In this document: piece by piece, positions 1 to 12,110 of the stretch | Layout: each line of letters starts with the position of its first letter | Numbering within the stretch: position 1 is the stretch's first letter | Assembly (NCBI GenBank): GCA_010093485.1 | Contig: MU001498.1 | Span: 1,503,126-1,567,125 of the forward strand | From: Karstenula rhodostoma CBS 690.94 | Lineage: Eukaryota > Ascomycota > Dothideomycetes > Pleosporales > Didymosphaeriaceae | Reading direction: 5' to 3' | DNA length: 64,000 nt | The notes under the pieces: model-generated | What the model was told of the DNA's origin: nothing | Database searches by the model: none | What the model saw: only the letters and a program-made list of their open reading frames with translations | Program-made: the position numbers and the translations under genes

Positions 1-189
1 TGCTGACGAGAAGAGCAATTGCGGCCTCCAAACCGCTTCAGAAGGGCATGGCACCGGGCTGGCAGAATTTGAACGTGAAGGGCGCAGCATGGACGCTAGT
101 CAAGCAAAGGGCGGGAGTCACAGCGGCTGGTACTCTGACTGGATCTTTGTTATGTACAGTGACGGCTAGGAAATGATTCAGGTTGCAGT

Positions 190-981
190 CTACTGTCGCG
201 CCTTCGCTACCGGTACCCATGGCGACGTCTTGCTCTTGACCCTGTATGAACTTAGCATGAGTCAAACGATAATGCGGACAAACATACGTGCTGTACGGCT
301 TGTATCCAGAGCGGCTCCACGTCAACGTCGGGCGGTGCTCCTTGGGCTCCCACTCGCGTACTTGTCGCTGAAGGATAGGGTCCACGGCGGGTGACTTGTC
401 GACCATGTACGACATCCACGCGTGCCTGCGCTTATCAGATGTTGTTACGGAAATGTTTCGGCGTTAGAACGTACCATCCGGGCTCGATCTGGGAGCTGCA
501 AACAATTAGCGTTGCACGCGAGAGGCGTGTGCCGGTGCAACTCACGGTTCGAACTCCTGGTCCTTGTAGTCCACCCATCGGGTCCTCACTGTGCCGGGAC
601 GTCAATTGACTACACCAAAGCACATCGGGTTTGTGCTCACGTACGCGGGAGCTCCTCAGCCAAGTTCTCATAGTACTTGTTTCCGTACTTGTCTGCGCCT
701 ATGAAGGTTCCGGCCTTGGTGTCACCTGCAGCCCGTCAGTCTCTTCGTGTTTTCTCTTCTCTTTCCAGACTGAGCATACCGATATTCTATGTTCGCGGAC
801 GGCAGCGGTTAGCGATGAGTGCGGCGGAGTGGAAGCGCGGGTGTCGCGTACCTGCATCTGGTGGCCATATTCCTGCGATAAAGGGTCAATTGGTGTCGCG
901 AGTTACATGGGAAGCTCGAGAAGTACGCACCTTGAAGCCGATCTTGCGGAGGTTCCGCAATGTCCTCATAAGGGTCGACAT
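190..981 (-). CDS. NADH:ubiquinone oxidoreductase subunit NDUFA12 (B17.2-like)
   Basis: Accessory subunit of mitochondrial complex I in the inner membrane. The protein is split over about five exons. The first begins MSTLMRTLRNLRKIGFK at 981. A middle exon around 650-710 reads GDTKAGTFIGADKYGNKYYE, and another around 555-600 reads RTRWVDYKDQEFEP. A short exon gives IEPGW, joined to HAWMSYMVDKSPAVD with an acceptor just left of 425. The last intron (GTATGT..ACAG, around 255-290) joins PYST to VKSKTSPWVPVAKARQ and the stop at 190-192. The order and motifs match the NDUFA12 family, and total length (about 150 residues) fits. It is divergent from PGS1, with only 157 bp between the start codons. 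The exact edges of the second exon are the least certain part. Confidence 0.88.
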
Positions 982-1138
982 GGCGGCGGGGTTGTAGAGA
1001 GGAAGTTCGGAGCTGCGACGCACTCCAAGACGTCGATGCTTGGCACCGTCCACATCACCCCAAAGTGGGTTAGCCTGGAGGAGTGCAACATCAAAACTGC
1101 TAGATGCAACAACAACCATTGTATCGTGCAATTGCAAA

Positions 1139-2919
1139 ATGATAATACGAACTTGCTTGAGGATTCAAGGGTCTAGAACTGCGTTACGACGCAGTATACC
1201 GGTCCGGACACGGCCAGCCCAGTGCGCGCGGAGATATTCGACAGCCAACGCTCCTTCGATGAGTTCCTCAACGCCCCAATCCCAGGCCTCGATGCTGGCC
1301 ACTATAACGACCGATCTGGATAAGATTGCCCCTAGATTTGAGGTGCAGCCCGAGCAAATAGAGATCCTAAAGACACCGTCGGAGTTCTACGACACACTAA
1401 AGGTCGGTCTCACGTGGTCTTCCATCTCCTTTCCTGTCACTTGTTCAGAGTCCGCTCATGCATCAGCTTGGTCGTTCAAAACTCTCATTAGTATCTCACG
1501 AATACATGTGAGACAAGCCTTATGTTTTCAAACACAAAGCTACATCTTTTTCAACACATCATTTTAATCTAACAACCACAGGACAAAATATCAAAGGCCC
1601 AATCCCGCATCTACCTCAGCACCCTCTACATCGGCAAAACCGAGCACGACCTCATCACCGCCATCCGCACCGCCCTCCTCGCCAACCCCACCCTCACCGT
1701 CTCCTTCCTCACCGACGCCCTCCGCGGCACCAGGGAGACCCCCAACGCATCATGTGCCTCTCTGCTCGCCCCCCTCATCGCCGAATTCGGCTCCCGCGTC
1801 GAAGTCCGCATGTTCCACACGCCCAACCTGACCGGCCTCCGCAAGAAGGTGATCCCCAACCGCATCAACGAGGGCTGGGGCCTGCAGCACATGAAGCTGT
1901 ACGGCGTCGACGACGAGGTCATCATGAGCGGCGCGAACCTGTCGAGCGACTACTTCACGAACCGCCAGGACCGGTACCACCTCCTCAAAGACGCGCGGCT
2001 GGCGGCATACTTTGCCAAAATCCACGCCGGCGTGTGTGCGCTCTCCTTCGACATCCAGCCTACCGACACCCAAGCCGGCTACAGCATGACCTGGCCGACA
2101 AGCAACCCCGCGCCCTCGCCCCTCGCCTCCCCCTCCGCCTTCAAGAAAGCCGCCGCCGCGCACCTCAGCCCGCTCCTTACGCCCTCCAACTCCCCCACCC
2201 CCAACACCACAAAAGCAAACACAACAATCTACCCCATCCTCTCCCTCGTGCCCCTCCTCCCCTCCTCCACCGAACTCCCCGCCCTCACCCACATCCTCAC
2301 CTCCCTCTCCAAGCCCCCGCTCCACCCCTCCTCCTGGACCTTCACTGCCGGCTACTTCAACATGACCCCGGCCTTTCGTCGCCTCCTTCTCCACACCTCT
2401 CCCGCCTCGGGCACCGTGCTCACCGCGCACCCCTTCGCGAACGGTTTCTTCGGCAGCAAAGGCGTCAGCGGGATGCTGCCAGACGCCTACACGCATCTGA
2501 GCAAGATGTTCCTGGGAAAAGTGCGGCACGCGGGGCTCGCCGACTCCATTGCGTTGAAAGAGTGGCAGAGGGGGAAGGTCGGCGAGGACGGCGGGTGGAC
2601 GTACCATGCGAAGGGGCTGTGGGTTACCTTTCCCTCCGCGCAGCCTGCGGCGGAAAAGGCGGACGAGGAGGACCCGAGTCTGACCGTCGTGGGGTCGAGT
2701 AACTATACCAAGCGCAGCTACGAGCTTGACCTTGAGGCGAACGTGGTGATTGCGACGAGTGATCCTGGGTTGAGGCGTAGGCTGGGCGAGGAGGTGAAGC
2801 GGTTGGGCGAGTACGCGCACCAGGTGGATGAGAGCGAGTTTGAGAAGCCGGAGAGGAAAGTCGGGGTTAGTGTGAGGCTGTCGATGTGGCTGGTGAGGGT
2901 GTTGGGTGGGGCGTTGTGA
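1139..2919 (+). CDS. PGS1: CDP-diacylglycerol--glycerol-3-phosphate 3-phosphatidyltransferase, mitochondrial (PGS1)
   Basis: Makes phosphatidylglycerol phosphate from CDP-diacylglycerol and glycerol-3-phosphate, the committed step to cardiolipin in the mitochondrial inner membrane. There are two exons, 1139-1402 and 1582-2919, giving 533 residues. The intron starts GTCGGT and ends CCACAG. The N-terminus is rich in Arg, Ser and Thr, as in a mitochondrial presequence, which favours the ATG at 1139 over the upstream in-frame non-ATG extension. Two phospholipase-D-type HKD motifs are present: HMKLYGVDDEVIMSGANLS (about 1888-1945) and YHAKGLWVTF followed by DPSLTVVGSSNY (about 2600-2710). It is a family member of ordinary length with no sign of damage. 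Confidence 0.93.
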
Positions 2920-3281
2920 TGACAGTGCGTAAGGGGTGGTGTATATGTATATGCGTGTAATAAAATAGGATGTAAGATATATGGTCAAAGGAGCGCTGCA
3001 GCCAATATTATGGGGAGTAAAACTGCATTGCGGATTGCGTTATTCTAGAAAGCGATATACAGTAATGCTGTCACTAAGTCCGTCAGATCACAGCAGAAGT
3101 AGTCCAAAAAAAGATTGCGGCCTCTGCCGAGCGCAGCCAACGTCCAGCAGTGATATCTAAGCGTCCGTCTGCCCGTACGCCCACTTCTCTCCACGTCCCA
3201 AGGTGTCCCAAGGTGTCCCAATACCCCAATGCTAAATGCCAAACAAAAAATCGTCGGGAGCCCATTACACCGCCGCGCACA
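2920..3281. other. Convergent 3' intergenic region
   Basis: This 362-bp gap lies between the convergent stops of PGS1 and the BAR-protein gene. It is AT-rich just after PGS1 (2935-3060). It contains a short direct repeat, two copies of an 11-mer ccaaggtgtcc, at about 3198-3220. I see no gene in it. Confidence 0.6.
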
Positions 3282-4183
3282 TTACACCGTCCCCGCGATG
3301 CTGAGGTCGCGTATCTCCTGCAGCACCTCTTCCACCTTTGCGTCCAGCTCGCCCTGCGCGTACTGGTCTCTTGTGTCGGCGTCGAGATATTGCTGCACCT
3401 GCGCCATCCGCGAGTACGCCTCTGCGCAGAACCTCAGCTGGATCTTGACGAGCGCCTCGAAGCTGGGATCCAGGTACGGTACGCGCAGGTCAATAAGCTG
3501 CGGCAGTTCCGTGGTCAGCATCTCGTTCAGCTGGTCGTACGAGGCCTTGGCCATTTGCTCGTCCTTCTCCGCGCGCGGCAGCTTGGTGACGTCTTTGTCG
3601 GGCTTGTCCGTCAGCTTCTTGACCTGGGCGCGCGTGCGGTCGTAGTCGAGGGCCTTGTGGTCGCGTTTCGTGATGCAGGAGTTGATGTCGGGGAAGTAAG
3701 AGCAGAAGCGCTGGATGGGGTCGAGGACGGTGGTGCGGTACGGCCCGTCGAGGGCTTTTATTGTCTCGGCGTCGAGGTCCGTCACGGCCTGCTTGTAGGA
3801 GCGCGAGACGCCGTCTTTGGCGCCGGCGTCGCCGTAGAAGGCGTCGATGGTCTCGGCGATGCGCATCTGCGAGGCCGTCATGGCGCGCAGGGAGTCGAGG
3901 TAGCCCTTGGCCTCTTTCTGGAGCTTATTGGCGGCGGTTTCCATGGTGCGGTACCGTCTGCGCGCATGTCAGGGCTGTGCTCGGACGTGAGGGGAGATGG
4001 GGATGGGGGCATACCGCAGCTCGGTCTCGTAGTCGCGGTCATTTGTGCGCTCGACCTGGCCCGTTTTCATGAGCACCTGCGTCGTCGCGCGGTTGACGCC
4101 CTTCTTGAAGCCTGCGCGGGTGTGAGCATCGTGGTCCCGTTTGCGGGGGAGAGGGCAGCGTGCGACGGACCGGTCCAGGACAT
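3282..4183 (-). CDS. BAR-domain protein, Rvs161/Hob3 (amphiphysin-like)
   Basis: A BAR-domain protein that senses or bends membranes at endocytic sites and cortical actin patches, normally as a heterodimer with an Rvs167/Hob1-type partner. Three exons were joined by hand (4171-4183, 4015-4111, 3282-3957), giving 261 residues. The first encodes only MSWTG. The second encodes FKKGVNRATTQVLMKTGQ, and the third starts RRYRTMETAANKLQKEAKGY. The joined N-terminus and the run GYLDSLRAMTASQMRIAETI match the highly conserved Hob3/Rvs161 family. There is no SH3 domain, as expected for the Rvs161 rather than the Rvs167 class. The gene is divergent from MSW1, with 214 bp between start codons. Confidence 0.93.
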
Positions 4184-4397
4184 GGCGGAGGTGTGTTACT
4201 ATACACGTAGTAATTATCGGGGTATATATGCGGCGGGTCGCTCTGCGCGGAAAAGAGAAGCACTCGTTGGAGCGGGTGGGGTGGAGTTGGTGGTGGTTTG
4301 GCGGAGGTTCCGGGGCGGCCTGCGCCACAAATGACGAAGCCGCAGCTTGTTAGTGGCACCATTCGCCGTGACTTTGCCAACACTGCCTACAGCGCCC

Positions 4398-5766
4398 ATG
4401 TCAACCTTCTTACGACATTCGCCGCGCGCTTTGCGGAGGGCCCAATTGCTCCAATGGCCGCCCCATGCCGTGTCTCGCCGTGCCGAGTCGACGGTTGCGC
4501 CTTCCCAGCGACCTGACGACAACGCCTCCGAAAGTGCTCCTCCCACCGAGAATGAGAAACCCTTCATGGGGAGGAACCCTAGGCCAAGAACCATCGTTTC
4601 CGGTATCCAGCCCACAGGCGTCCCACATCTAGGCAATTATCTTGGGGCGCTGCGCCAATGGGTCAAGCTGCAAGACGAAGAAGGCCACCCCCACGACAAG
4701 CGGTTTTTTTCCATCGTGGACCTGCATGCCATCACCGTTCCCCAGGACCCGCGTACGCTGCCTCAGCGGATCAAAGAGACGTACGCATCATTGCTAGCCA
4801 TCGGATTGGATCCTCAGAAGAGTACGATATTCGTGCAGAGCGATGTCGCTCAGCACAGCGAGCTGATGTGGCTCTTGAGCTGCCACGCGAGCATGGGTTA
4901 CCTGGGACGGATGACACAATGGAAGGTGCATTGCATCTTACCGACCCCAAAATCTGCACTGAACTGACCGTCCACAGAGCAAAACCGGCGTGGCCGATGA
5001 TGCGGATCCTCTGGAGTCTGCCCCCAACAAGCCCGCCCTCAAGCTCGGCCTCTTCTCCTATCCCGTCCTCCAAGCCGCCGATGTCCTCATTTACAATGCA
5101 ACACACGTTCCCGTTGGCGAGGATCAAGCGCAGCACCTCGAGTTCACGCGCGAGCTTGCGAAGAGCTTCAACCATGTATATGCCAAGAAAACCAGGAGGC
5201 AACCGGGAGACCGCATCACATTTAAAGGCTTCAACATACCGAAGACGATTCTCTCTCCTGCCAAGCGTGTTATGTCCCTCCAAGACCCCACCAAGAAGAT
5301 GTCCAAGTCAGATCCGGACGAGAGGTCGCGCATCCTCATCACCGACACCCGGGAACAGATCCAAGCCAAGATCAAAGTTGCCCTTACCGATTCCATACCC
5401 GGCATTTCGTATGACCGGGAGCTGCGACCTGGAATATCCAACTTGATAGACATCATGTACTACATGGACGAAAGCAGATATGACTCTCCGGAGGCGATTG
5501 CCCAGGAAATGTCCAGCGCGGATCTCAGCATGAAAGCCCTGAAAGAGAAGGTCGCTACTACAGTTGCCGACAAGCTCGAGCCGATACGGGAGCGCTACAA
5601 CGAGCAGATGGCGAGATCGGCAGAGGATCTCAGCGCAGAGAGGCTCAACTATAGACGGTTCTGTAGAAAAAGGGCGGGTATGGTCCTTCAGAACGTGAGA
5701 TTGGCGATGGGCTTCCACCCACAATTTTTGGGCCCGGATTCTCACACGACCACAGAGAAGACGTGA
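4398..5766 (+). CDS. MSW1: Tryptophanyl-tRNA synthetase, mitochondrial
   Basis: Charges mitochondrial tRNA-Trp. It is a class I aminoacyl-tRNA synthetase of the bacterial type. The two exons are 4398-4925 and 4978-5766 (52-nt intron), giving 438 residues. The start at 4398 (MSTFLRHSPRALRRAQ) yields an Arg-rich mitochondrial targeting peptide, and the in-frame sequence upstream has no ATG. Motifs seen are a HIGH-type signature, PTGVPHLGNYLGAL (about 4610-4650), the TrpRS segments GLFSYPVLQAADVLIY and EDQAQHLE, and a KMSKS loop, KKMSKSDPDE (about 5293-5322). The GVADDADPLESAPNKPA stretch right after the intron is a loop before the conserved GLFSYPVL strand. Confidence 0.94.
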
Positions 5767-8276
5767 TGCGGATGAAGAGGATGTGGAATAACTGTACGAT
5801 ATGTATACAAAGGTAGAGTCGAGTGTACGAGTGTTGTACTATGTAGCGGCGGGGACTGTTATGTATCCACTAACGCGCCGTGGATGGCACCTGCCTCCTG
5901 CCACGAAGTCCCTTCCCCAACACCATGTGCGAAGCTGTGTAAACTACGTGTACCAAAATATAGTTAAGATAGCACGGTGTCGACATCTTTATAACACGAC
6001 TCTCTCTGTCCTCTGGCGTTTTGGCTACTTGGTCGCTGGTTCGCTGCCCGGCTAGTCGAACTTCCCCGGCACTCCCATACAGCTTCACTCCTACCCATTC
6101 AACTCTACCCATATACGCACGCACCCGACCAATCCCGAGATAAATCCGGCGGGTGCAAGAGCAAAACTGAACATCTGCGTACGAGGAACATGACAGTTCG
6201 CTGAATATAAGCGTGCATGTCATTCTATCTCACTTTATCCGCCTACTTGCCTGACTCGCGATTTCCTACCTGTCCTACCTTACTAGGTAATAGTCAATAG
6301 TTGTGTGTAGGAGAAACGAGCAGCGTGGTTGGATATTGCGAGTGAGCCGAGGGATTTTGGGATGGAAGTGGGTATCGGTGAAGGTGGAGGGAGCGTGGTG
6401 GAGGTATCATCCTTTTTATGGTGGTGCTGTTGTTGTGAAATAGTGTGTTTACGAAGCTATTAGGCTGGGATGGGATTTGGTAAGTAGGAGGAAATAATAC
6501 ATGGCGAGCGTAGCGTTCTACTAGGGATGCGGGCGGGGTATAAAAGGCGCGAGGTTGGGGTTGGGCAGGAAAGAGCGTTTCGCGCGTTAAGCATCGTTCC
6601 TTGGGGGAGTACCAGGTCTTGCAGATTATTCGAGTAAAGAGTAAAGAAAATGTTTTTGTCTGCACTTCAATAGACAGGCTTGCTTCGGCGCGATTTGTTT
6701 AGGAGGCGGCTATGAAAGGAAGAGAAATTTTATATGACAGGAGTGTTTGAAGTAACAGCCCAGTATGCAGTGTGCGGGATATTTCCCACGTCGCCACTGC
6801 TTCCATGAGTAGGATCTACATCCTGAAGGAGGGTCCTAGAGGGATATGCGGATGTTGTTTATGTGTTATGGTGAGCCAGGTATTCAGTAATGTGTTTTGG
6901 AACGGTACTGCAAGGTTGTCAGATCTAGTAAGCTGACTGACAGGGTTGGTTGTAATAGCGTCGGCTAAAGGTAGTTCTTTGCTGGTGAGTCTCTGAAGCT
7001 AGAGGCAAGATTGATTGTGTTCACACTGGTAACTCTGACCTTGAAGGGACCTTGTTTACGTACAGGCAGGAGGGTGCTTAGTTCGGAGAAGAACATAGAG
7101 ATGTTGTAGCTCTCTGCAGCAATTACGAGGATGTTTCCCTACTTGGTCCTGTATTTTTACTTAATGAGATATAAATATTGCGTCGCGACTACATTACGGA
7201 CTAAAACTGTAAGGAGAGAGCGGTTCAAAGTAGGCGGAATTCAGAATTTATGGTATGTTAGAGAAGTGGACATCCGGGGGCAGTCTCTAAGCTAGGTAAA
7301 GTTACCAAATGGTCCTCGGAGAGTAGTCTAGGGTATACAGTCTACATATTAAGACCTGCTTACTTGATAGACAGGATACAGGCAAAATTACTGTACGTAA
7401 ACGCCTCTGGAGATGCCCTTGTTGCACTATAACTTATTTTTTAGGGCAACTTGACCAATGCCATATGGGCTGCGACTATGTGGTCTATCAGACCCTTGGC
7501 ACATGCACCTATATATGTATTGCGACATAGGCGGCCGTTCATATATTGACTTAAGTTCTTCCAGCAGATATGCTCTCTGACACGCCAGAGTGGATGCTCC
7601 TTGTAGCCAAATGACTATGGCGCATGTCTAGGTATCCAAGATAGGGCCAACCCCGGGCACTATAATCGCGGGTAAAAATTCAGTTGAGTCACAAGAGTGG
7701 GGTTATGTACGGCGTATCCATGTCTAAGACATACATATTTCGTATCTAGCCCCACTGTCTTGTCTGACTGACTTCGTATCCGCGAGTATAGGCAACACTG
7801 GAGGGCTATCATAACCACATTTTCATTGCAGTGGGCCATGGCGCAAAGCGGAACAAGAAACTGCGCTTTTGCCAAATTGCTATGACACAAACTCCAAATG
7901 TGGCCCCGACATCCGCTTTGCTTGGAAATGCAGCTCCACTCGAGAACTTGTGCGCGTTGCATCCCTGACACGACCGATTTCACTATCGATTACTTTGATT
8001 TTGACCACTGCATCATAAAATAACGTTCAGGTGCGTCCCAGTCTCCTCTTTCACTGAGTAGGGATGTCCATCCTAATTGGGACTAGCGTGATTACCCGAC
8101 CGCATAGACCTCTCCACCATCGACTCTCTCGAACCCCACGAGGTTCCAGCTCTCCTCCCGCTCAGCCCGCCAAGTAACGCCATAGGTTTGTTCTCCGCAG
8201 CGTGAGCTCTTTCCGGAAATTTGCCGCCGCGGGTGACTATTACCGCCGCTTGTCCAACCCCACCTTGGTCAACTGA
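5767..8276. other. Long gene-poor intergenic region
   Basis: These 2.5 kb lack any ORF I can recognise. Base composition is visibly more AT-rich than the flanking genes, especially 6650-7650. The short ORFs on both strands have no family features and no codon pattern like the neighbours. I see no terminal inverted repeats, target-site duplications or transposase fragments. It could be a decayed repeat, a long regulatory region or a non-coding transcript locus; the sequence alone does not decide. Confidence 0.5.
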
Positions 8277-10418
8277 ATGTACGCTACCGAGATGGACGTT
8301 AGTATGGCGAGGCCTAAGCGCAAACGCGGTCAAATAAACGGCCATATCCAATCTCCTCAACAAGAGCGACCGGCGGCTGATAACTATATTTCGAGCACAT
8401 CGTTGTCAGAGCGAGCCCGCAATTCGACACCCGCTGCCGTCGGACACTCCGTGTTGCATCCAGTGCCACAGTCTGATAGCTATGTCCCAGAGGTCCGACA
8501 CAACGGCGAGCATTGCGCTCCGGCCCCTGTCAAAGATCACGTTGCCCAGCGATACACGTCCCAAATTGCCGAGAATCATCATGCTCAACGAGGACCTCCA
8601 GAGGAAGTTATTCGCCATGGCTTGATGAAGTTGCCTGTTGAAATACAAAGCCAGATTTTGGATCACGTAAGTCAATTCCCGAATTCTCAGTTTTTGCGTA
8701 ATACTCACCACAGTTTTTAGTTCGATTGCCGAGCGGATCGTAACTCCTATCCTGACCATTTCACGCTCCGTGCAATGACACTAGTTAACAAGGCTCTTCG
8801 ACCGATCGGTCTCCAGCATCTCCATCGTCACACAACAGCCAATTTCGACAATAAAGACAGCCCCAAACGCGCCCTTCATCTGAGCAATATCATCAACGCT
8901 AGTAACATCTCAATGCACTTGGATATCATCGTCAGCACACGAAGAGGCCAAGGTCATTTCCAAGAATGGATCAAATCCGTCAAGCCATCTCGAGACCTGA
9001 CCGTTTCGTTTCTCGATACAGCGCGTCTGACTCCGAAAGACGATAAATGGCCTATACTTCAGGTATGCACGTGCGAGCGGGGCATGTGCCAGTGCGTCAA
9101 GACAAAGACGTGCAACCTGTCACCCCCCAGCTTTGATGCGTTTAGCAGATGGCTCGTCGAGACCCCTGAAGTGACAAGCGTCGACCTGCCAGCATGGCCC
9201 GTGGAAGAAATGTGGTACGAAGAATCCGCTGATCTTACTGCCGGAATGGACGGCCATATCACGTTGAACACGAACGGAAAGTGCTTTAAAGTCGGCTTTG
9301 TGAAAGACACCCCAATAGATTGGATCTCGCTCCTCATCTATTTTTATTATGATCTTTCGTCCACCTTCGAACTTGAAATGTCGGATAAAGAAGAGACTTT
9401 CGAGGACTGGGAAGACCTTCTAATTCGCATTCAGTCCCGAATATTTACGCAACGAATTCGGATGAACGTATCGTCTCTGGCCTTGCGAGGGAAATACTTG
9501 GGCTTCTCTCCTGGAACCAAAATGCGTTCTATACTAGACCGGAATATGCTGCGCAACCTGACCCTGGAAAACTGCTCCGAGACCAGTAATCTACTCAGTC
9601 AACTGATGGGAAGGTTGCCGAGCCTACATAGCTTTACTCTATACGAGATGTCGTGCGGACAAGCAGGAGATTTCCACCCCGAACTTGTAGAGAGGTTTCT
9701 CGAGTTTGCTCCTGGAGTCAGGGAGTTAACGCTTCATCATCAACGGGGATGGCACGCCAAGTCAGGAAATGAAGCAATCACCACCCACCATCTACCCCAC
9801 TGGGTTGTAAACTGGAAGCGCATCGGTGGGGAAAAACTCAAGAAACTGCATATACTCAGGGGTGAAGAACCCATGACACTTGAAGAGATCCTCGACATCC
9901 AAAAGCACTGTCCTTACATCGAAGATTTCGGCTGCCGGCTCTTCGGACCATGGGCGAATTGGGAGCTCTTTCCGAACGAAGGCTGGTACGACGAGCAGAT
10001 GGATGAAGAGGGTGTAAAACAATATCCAATAGATCCCATCCTTCGCGCCATAGCGGGATGGCCTGACCTGCAGCGTGTGAGCTTTGGCTACGAGAAGATA
10101 AAGCTCGCGGAGTACAAGGATCGTCCATCGAATGTTATCGATCGAAACACTATCATGGACGACAACGAGGATCCACTGACTAGATCCATGCTTTACTGCC
10201 TAGCTGATCTCTTGCACAACTCTTTGAAGATTAAGCGGGCAGAGGTTAGTCTTCAGCTGTCTCGAGAGACTGGACATCCCCTGATCCCCACTTCAACCAC
10301 CTGTATACGCCATCCCCTAGCTGAGTGGAAGCTCAAGGAAATGCATTTGTTGGGGCAGACTGGTATCCCTCATGTGCTGAGTAGAGGACCTTGGAAAGGC
10401 CTCCATGTCAGGCTCTGA
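8277..10418 (+). CDS. F-box/LRR-like protein, hypothetical
   Basis: The two exons are 8277-8666 and 8721-10418 (54-nt intron, GTAAGT..TTTTAG), giving 695 residues. The first 110 residues are basic and disordered. The sequence LMKLPVEIQSQILDH spans the splice site and looks like the LPxEIxxxIL core of an F-box-type helix pair. The remaining ~550 residues carry regularly spaced leucine/aromatic segments such as LRNLTLENCSE and LPSLHSFTLYEMS, as in irregular leucine-rich repeats. F-box proteins of this kind recruit targets to SCF ubiquitin ligases. Target and role are not predictable here. ATGs at 8292 and 8304 are alternative starts. Confidence 0.7.
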
Positions 10419-12110
10419 GCTGGTGTAGGAATTTGGGTTGCGAGTTTGAGCTTGGATTGAGAGATTGTATCATGAGTCAGGGTAGTAGCTATACGTAAAT
10501 GTGCTGAGTTTGTGGCATGTTTGATCAGTGTTTGAGGTTTGGTACGGGCACGTATGCACACGGTGTTGGCTCAAAGTTTGAGTGCTGCCTTCCGCCTTTG
10601 AGCGCAGCATAGTATACTTGCACAGGCGCTGTTGCTTGTGTTTGAGTACCGGATTGCGAGTAGTGCAAACATTTGCGGAAAGACCTGGAAGTAGATACAT
10701 CAATGAATGCCAACGAAAATTGACTGATAGATCAGCTGAAGCTGCTTTACCTACGCTTCGCATGGTATACTCGTAATAAGACAGCTCTCCCAACATGACA
10801 ACTCTATGTCTCCAATGGAATCTGGAGAAACGCGGGCCCTCTGGGCTGCCGGGTGTTGAGTTAAAAAGAACTAAGCTTGCAACTCGACGCCTAAGTGAGG
10901 TTTTCTCAAGCTGTGTACTTCTTGGTCTTTTGTCGTTCAACACACGTACTCACAAACTGAACGAAGAAAACCGAGATTGCCAGTCTTTATAAAAGGAACA
11001 TAGTCAAGCTGTAATACTGTACTGCACCCTTCTTGAGCCAACTATGCACTTGCGCCAATTTGTTACGTTTAAGAAGACGACGGTACACAGTGATATATAC
11101 ATGAATAAGTCCTTCTCGCACTCGAACTACCAGATGGTTAGAGCATGACACAGGTATCGATATCGAATCTAGCCATACGCTGTTCAAGGTCGCATCTCCC
11201 TGATCTCCTATACCTCGCAAGTTAACAGATCCAGGTCTTCTACATCCAGCTCGGTGGGACCTTTTTCTCGTAAACCTTGATCCTGGGAGGAGGTTCTTTG
11301 TAACACAGACCCCGAAATCGTGGGAGAGTGGCGCTTATCCATCTCTAATGGAGGAGGTGAGCCATACGTTGAAATGGTGATAATGCGTGTAAGACGGCGA
11401 ACTGAAAAGTCGAAACTGGAAGCAGCTCCCAACAAGCTCCCCCCTCCCCGACGGGAAGGAGTCGACCACAAAATCGTGCGTACCGACGATATTAGCACTC
11501 TGAAGACATCTCCTCTCTACCCGATGTCTTTGGACGGGCTGAAATTGCTGTACAAGGGTTGGAAGACTGACCGGAAGTATGGATCAACCTTCAGACAGTC
11601 TGTAGATTCAGAGCATAAGACAAATGAAGCAACCGCTAACCTGTGGGTCAGCACTCGTGCATTTCCTATTTGGAAGGCGCTGCAGCGTGCTCGCGCGAGC
11701 ATTCTGTGCTGCAGCCCGAATATTCAACCTCGCGGTCACTGCTTCAGCACGCCATTGCGGTGCGATAGATCGAACCGGCCAATCAATGTTACGCGCGGAA
11801 GCAGATAGACAGGTGAAGAAGAGATTGGTGCTCGAGCGCGGCAGATATTGTGGCTTTATGGCGCTATTCACCTATTGTGCCTCAACGACAAGAGCCGCAC
11901 ACGCCAGAGCTCACCTTCACCAAAACGTTTTGGAGCACAATACCAGGGCCCTGCCCTTCGTAGCCCTCCAAAAACTTTCCGCGCCCGCGCTCTTCCACTC
12001 TCCCTTAACTCCCCATCGCCCTCAACCCTGCGCGCAGCTCAAACTCGTGCCCCATCTTCGACGTCCACCACCATCTTTCGACTCCCAAACCTCTTCACAA
12101 ACCTGACACC
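10419..12110. other. Intergenic region without recognisable gene
   Basis: This 1.7 kb holds several overlapping short ORFs on both strands, none with a recognisable domain. The last ~250 bases (11880-12110) are C-rich and pyrimidine-rich on the + strand and end in CACC before the next ATG. They look like promoter and 5' UTR of the following gene. Confidence 0.5.

Noticed and set aside
545..555. ggttcgaac, similar to a tRNA B box
   Set aside because: It lies inside an exon/intron border of NDUFA12 and has no A box or cloverleaf around it.
1750..2988. 412-codon minus-strand ORF
   Set aside because: Antisense shadow of PGS1; composition is Gly/Val/Glu-rich low complexity and the + strand protein is clearly PGS1.
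4347..4397. Upstream extension of MSW1 to 4347
   Set aside because: It opens with TTG, not ATG; the first ATG at 4398 gives a better mitochondrial presequence.
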